From: Planctomycetota bacterium | GTDB lineage: Bacteria > Planctomycetota > UBA1135 > GCA-002686595 | DNA length: 64,000 nt | Reading direction: 5' to 3' | Assembly: GCA_029250885.1 (NCBI GenBank) | Contig: JAQXEK010000014.1 | Location: 124,001-188,000 of the forward strand | Part shown: positions 62,010 to 64,000 of the stretch, in pieces | How positions within the stretch are numbered: position 1 is the stretch's first letter | Layout: the number at the start of each line of letters is the position of its first letter | The notes under the pieces: model-generated | Databases searched by the model: none | What the model was told of the DNA's origin: nothing | Seen by the model: only the letters and a program-made list of their open reading frames with translations | Program-made: the position numbers and the translations under genes

Positions 62010-62690
62010 TTAGGAAAAGGCAATCCGCTCGCGGAGAGAGACCCAGGAGCAGTCCCCCATCACCACGTGGTCGACGAGGGGAATTCCGACCAGGCGGGAG
62101 ACTTGGAGCAGGCGGCGAGTTACATCCAGATCCTCTTGGCTGGGCTCGGGGTCCCCGCTCGGGTGGTTATGGGCCACAACAAGGGCGGCAGCCGAGTTGC
62201 GGATCGCAGGCCGAAAAACGTCCCTAGGATGTACTAGACTGGCGTTTAACGTGCCCTCGGAGATGCGCTCGAGGCCGATCAGTCGGTGCTTGTTGTCTAG
62301 GAACAGGGCGACAAAGCGCTCTTTGTTCAAGCCGCGCATGCCCGGGCGCAGGTGCCGAAAAACCGACTCGGCGGACTGCATCGAGGGACGGGGCTGCCTC
62401 CGAGCGCCTTCAACCCGACGCCCAAGAGCAAAGGCGGCCGCCAAGCGCAACACCTCGAGCGGTTGTAACCCAAACGAGCCCGCAAGGTCCCGACAAGACA
62501 TGACCGAGGCCTCAGCCAGATCTCGCTCCAAGAGCTCCAGCCCCAACTGTCCGGATTCCTCCTGCCGGTGGAGGTTTAAGCGCCCAACCACAAGCTCCAC
62601 CAGCTCGTGGGTGCCCAGCGGATCGACACCCTCAAGCTGAACTCGCCGCCGCAGGGCTGCGAGCCCTCTACTTTGCTGCAAGCTATACAC
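62010..62690 (-). CDS. radC: RadC-family JAB/MPN domain protein
   Basis: 226 residues from GTG 62690. The C-terminal half is the RadC domain: FVALFLDNKHRLIGLERISE with the catalytic-type Glu, NASLVHPRDVFRPAIRNSAA, and the metal-binding VAHNHPSGDPEPSQED (H-x-H...D). The N-terminal half should be the UPF0758 helix-hairpin-helix region but is divergent (EGVDPLGTHELVELVVGRLN). RadC proteins are often called DNA-repair proteins, but that role is not firmly established. The gene is transcribed divergently from the small membrane protein gene at 62837. Confidence 0.92.
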   Translation of the reverse strand: MYSLQQSRGLAALRRRVQLEGVDPLGTHELVELVVGRLNLHRQEESGQLGLELLERDLAEASVMSCRDLAGSFGLQPLEVLRLAAAFALGRRVEGARRQPRPSMQSAESVFRHLRPGMRGLNKERFVALFLDNKHRLIGLERISEGTLNASLVHPRDVFRPAIRNSAAALVVAHNHPSGDPEPSQEDLDVTRRLLQVSRLVGIPLVDHVVMGDCSWVSLRERIAFS

Positions 62691-62706
62691 ACACCACAGA
62701 CGGTTT

Positions 62707-62764
62707 ATCTTCCCGTTGGTTGCAGCCCAAGTTCCAAGAATGGGAAGATGAACGAAATCTTCCC
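62707..62764. promoter_or_regulatory. Three iterated ATCTTCCC/GGGAAGAT octamers in the divergent radC region
   Basis: ATCTTCCC occurs at 62707-62714 and 62757-62764, and its reverse complement GGGAAGAT at 62742-62749. The first two extend to an 11-base inverted repeat (ATCTTCCCGTT / AATGGGAAGAT) with one mismatch. The block lies 17-74 bases upstream of the radC start and 73-130 bases before the small gene at 62837. Repeated half-sites at this position suggest a regulator-binding site. Confidence 0.45.
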
Positions 62765-62836
62765 GCGAAGGGGCATGAACGGCTGACTCCCGCCGATGGA
62801 GTGTTATGAAAGGATACCCGCGACGGGAACTCTAAT

Positions 62837-62974
62837 ATGACTCTTGGATTTACCACGATCTGTTTTGCACTCCTAGCGGGCCTTTGGTTGGGCCAAACGG
62901 CGCTCTTCCTCCTGAGTTACAAGGCGAGCACCAGGGCCGAGGTTGCTCAGTCGCCTCCGGGCGACCACTTGTAA
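62837..62974 (+). CDS. Small single-pass membrane protein (45 residues)
   Basis: The ATG at 62837 opens 45 codons ending in TAA. A hydrophobic helix (FTTICFALLAGLWLGQTALF) is followed by a polar cytosolic or periplasmic tail ending PPGDHL. It stands alone on the plus strand between two minus-strand genes and is followed after 13 bases by a strong intrinsic terminator. Those two facts support a dedicated transcript rather than a chance frame. I know no family for it. No strong Shine-Dalgarno precedes the ATG, as for many genes in this window. Confidence 0.6.
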   Translation: MTLGFTTICFALLAGLWLGQTALFLLSYKASTRAEVAQSPPGDHL

Positions 62975-62987
62975 GGGTCTCGGACAG

Positions 62988-63021
62988 GCCTCCCCGATTT
63001 AGGTCGGGGAGGCTTTTTTTT
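62988..63021 (+). terminator. Strong intrinsic terminator after the small membrane protein gene
   Basis: GCCTCCCCGA and TCGGGGAGGC form a perfect 10-bp stem with a 6-base loop, followed by eight T residues (63014-63021). This is the clearest rho-independent terminator in the window. Confidence 0.92.
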
Positions 63022-63347
63022 ATGGGGACTTCCCAAGCGCCACTAAGAGGACGATGGAGCGAGCCCTGGGAGATCCGATCACTTCGCGGGCAACAGAGGC
63101 AACAATGCCCGCAATTCCCCCCGCCCCAACGCCAAATCTGGCATCAAGTCCTCGGGCTTATCCCCCGCAGAGCTCCAAGAGTGCGCTTAGCCAACGTAGG
63201 AGCTATCCTGGTAGAAGGCCACATTCTCTACCATGCGCCGGGTTTGCGTATCAGGCGGGCACGGCGTTCTTCCAGGGGTAAAGCTCCATGCCGCCGGCAT
63301 GGGCTTCGCAGAGAGCCAAGGTAAATGAGTCTCTACAGGCCGATCGC
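63022..63347. other. Intergenic region without a recognised feature
   Basis: 326 bases between the terminator and the end of folE. Short open frames exist on both strands, but none has supporting sequence. A minus-strand tail (about 63187-63290) reads NVAFYQDSSYVG before a stop and could be a decayed gene end. I could not name it. Confidence 0.4.
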
Positions 63348-63917
63348 CTAGTGTGGGATCGTGCGCTGGATGAGGTTGTGGAACTCGGTGCGGGTAGCAA
63401 GGTCGCTGCGGAAGCAACCGAGCACCGAGGAGGTGGCCATTAGCGAGTTTTGCTTCTCGACGCCGCGCATCATCATGCAGAGGTGGCGGGCTTCGATGAC
63501 TACGCCCACGCCCTGGGCATCGACTGCATCCTGGATGTCGGCTGCGATGTCCGAAGTGAGGCGCTCTTGGATCTGAAGGCGACGGGCGTGGTAATCCACG
63601 ATGCGAGCCAGCTTGCTTAGGCCAAGGACTCGCTCCTTGGATATATAGCCGATGTGGATCCGGCCAAAGAAGGGCAGCATATGGTGCTCGCACAGGCTGT
63701 AGACCTCGATGTCCCGGGCGATAATCATGTTGTTCGCCTCGGATTCGAAGACCGCATCGTTGATCAGGGCCTTGAGATCCTGGCGGTACCCAGAGGTCAG
63801 GAAATCCATGGATTTCGCGACCCGTTCGGGGGTCTTGAGTAGACCCTCGCGGGTGGGGTCTTCCCCGATCTCAGAGATCAACTCGCGGATAAGCTCGGCA
63901 ACACGTTCGGTATTCAT
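63348..63917 (-). CDS. folE: GTP cyclohydrolase I
   Basis: 189 residues from ATG 63917, slightly shorter than the E. coli enzyme at the N-terminus. Signatures are [38 protein letters not shown] and the C-terminal [17 protein letters not shown]. Zinc ligands by family alignment are C76, H79 and C147, with H78 as the catalytic histidine. It opens the GTP imidazole ring to give dihydroneopterin triphosphate, the first step of folate/tetrahydropterin synthesis. The enzyme works as a toroidal decamer in the cytoplasm. No other pterin gene is in the window. Confidence 0.97.
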   Translation of the reverse strand: MNTERVAELIRELISEIGEDPTREGLLKTPERVAKSMDFLTSGYRQDLKALINDAVFESEANNMIIARDIEVYSLCEHHMLPFFGRIHIGYISKERVLGLSKLARIVDYHARRLQIQERLTSDIAADIQDAVDAQGVGVVIEARHLCMMMRGVEKQNSLMATSSVLGCFRSDLATRTEFHNLIQRTIPH

Positions 63918-64000
63918 GCGGGGATGCTAAGCACGGAACCGAATCCGGCTAGAGCTTGGACGCAAAAAATGTGCAGCTTCCGGCTCAATCTAAGGCGCAC

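Noticed and set aside
63187..63693. A 168-codon minus-strand frame running through folE and beyond
   Set aside because: Most of it is a shifted-frame shadow of folE. Its last 35 codons, ending NVAFYQDSSYVG, looked faintly like a decayed gene end, but the similarity is too weak to annotate.

Overview
The window looks like chromosomal DNA of a high-GC Gram-negative-type bacterium. My best guess is Planctomycetota. The guess rests on the MoxR/DUF58/VWA/giant-TPR operon, very long TPR proteins, LamG-like domains fused to pseudopilins, and weak or absent Shine-Dalgarno sequences. There is no rRNA or other phylogenetic marker here, so the assignment is an inference from gene content.

Region 1 (1-15.4 kb) is cell-surface carbohydrate and envelope chemistry. 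It holds the C-terminal end of an O-antigen ligase-like protein with TPRs, a decayed ion-channel pore fragment, a YfhO-type membrane protein, two GT2 glycosyltransferases, three SAM methyltransferases (two of them paralogues sharing an HWW-x-RG leader) and an FAD oxidoreductase related to UDP-galactopyranose mutase/protoporphyrinogen oxidase. Interspersed are a MagIII-like DNA glycosylase, an OmpR-type response regulator with its histidine kinase, a serine beta-lactamase-fold hydrolase and a small unknown protein.

Region 2 (15.4-36.9 kb) begins with two exported proteins. One is followed in frame by 39 more coding-like codons after a TGA. Then comes a long plus-strand run: a retropepsin-like/thioredoxin-like fusion that has lost its redox cysteines, a membrane protein with a charged low-complexity tail, MoxR, DUF58, a BatA-like protein, a VWA/BatB-like protein and a 2267-residue TPR protein. 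The last four junctions are tightly coupled (ATGA overlaps or a 4-nt gap). A 31-bp perfect inverted repeat and a related single copy lie upstream of two of these genes. Two duplicated bidirectional terminator hairpins close the region.

Region 3 (37.3-61.8 kb) is entirely on the minus strand. It contains a polyferredoxin-like membrane protein with an FAD/NAD reductase, a PpiD-like protein, ScpB, a SurA-like lipoprotein and a secreted zinc-ribbon protein. The main feature is a pseudopilin operon, in transcription order: FHA protein, PilM-PilN fusion, PilO/GspM-like protein, membrane TPR protein with a concanavalin-like C-terminus, GspG, GspH-LamG, a 1754-residue GspK-like protein with LamG, GspJ and GspI. 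The secretin, assembly ATPase, inner-membrane platform protein and prepilin peptidase are not in the window. The LamG fusions and a roughly 40-residue repeat shared by the K-like and J-like proteins make this the most unusual system here.

Region 4 (62-64 kb) holds RadC, a 45-residue single-pass membrane protein with a strong terminator, and GTP cyclohydrolase I (folE). I saw no tRNA, rRNA, CRISPR array, insertion sequence or prophage.
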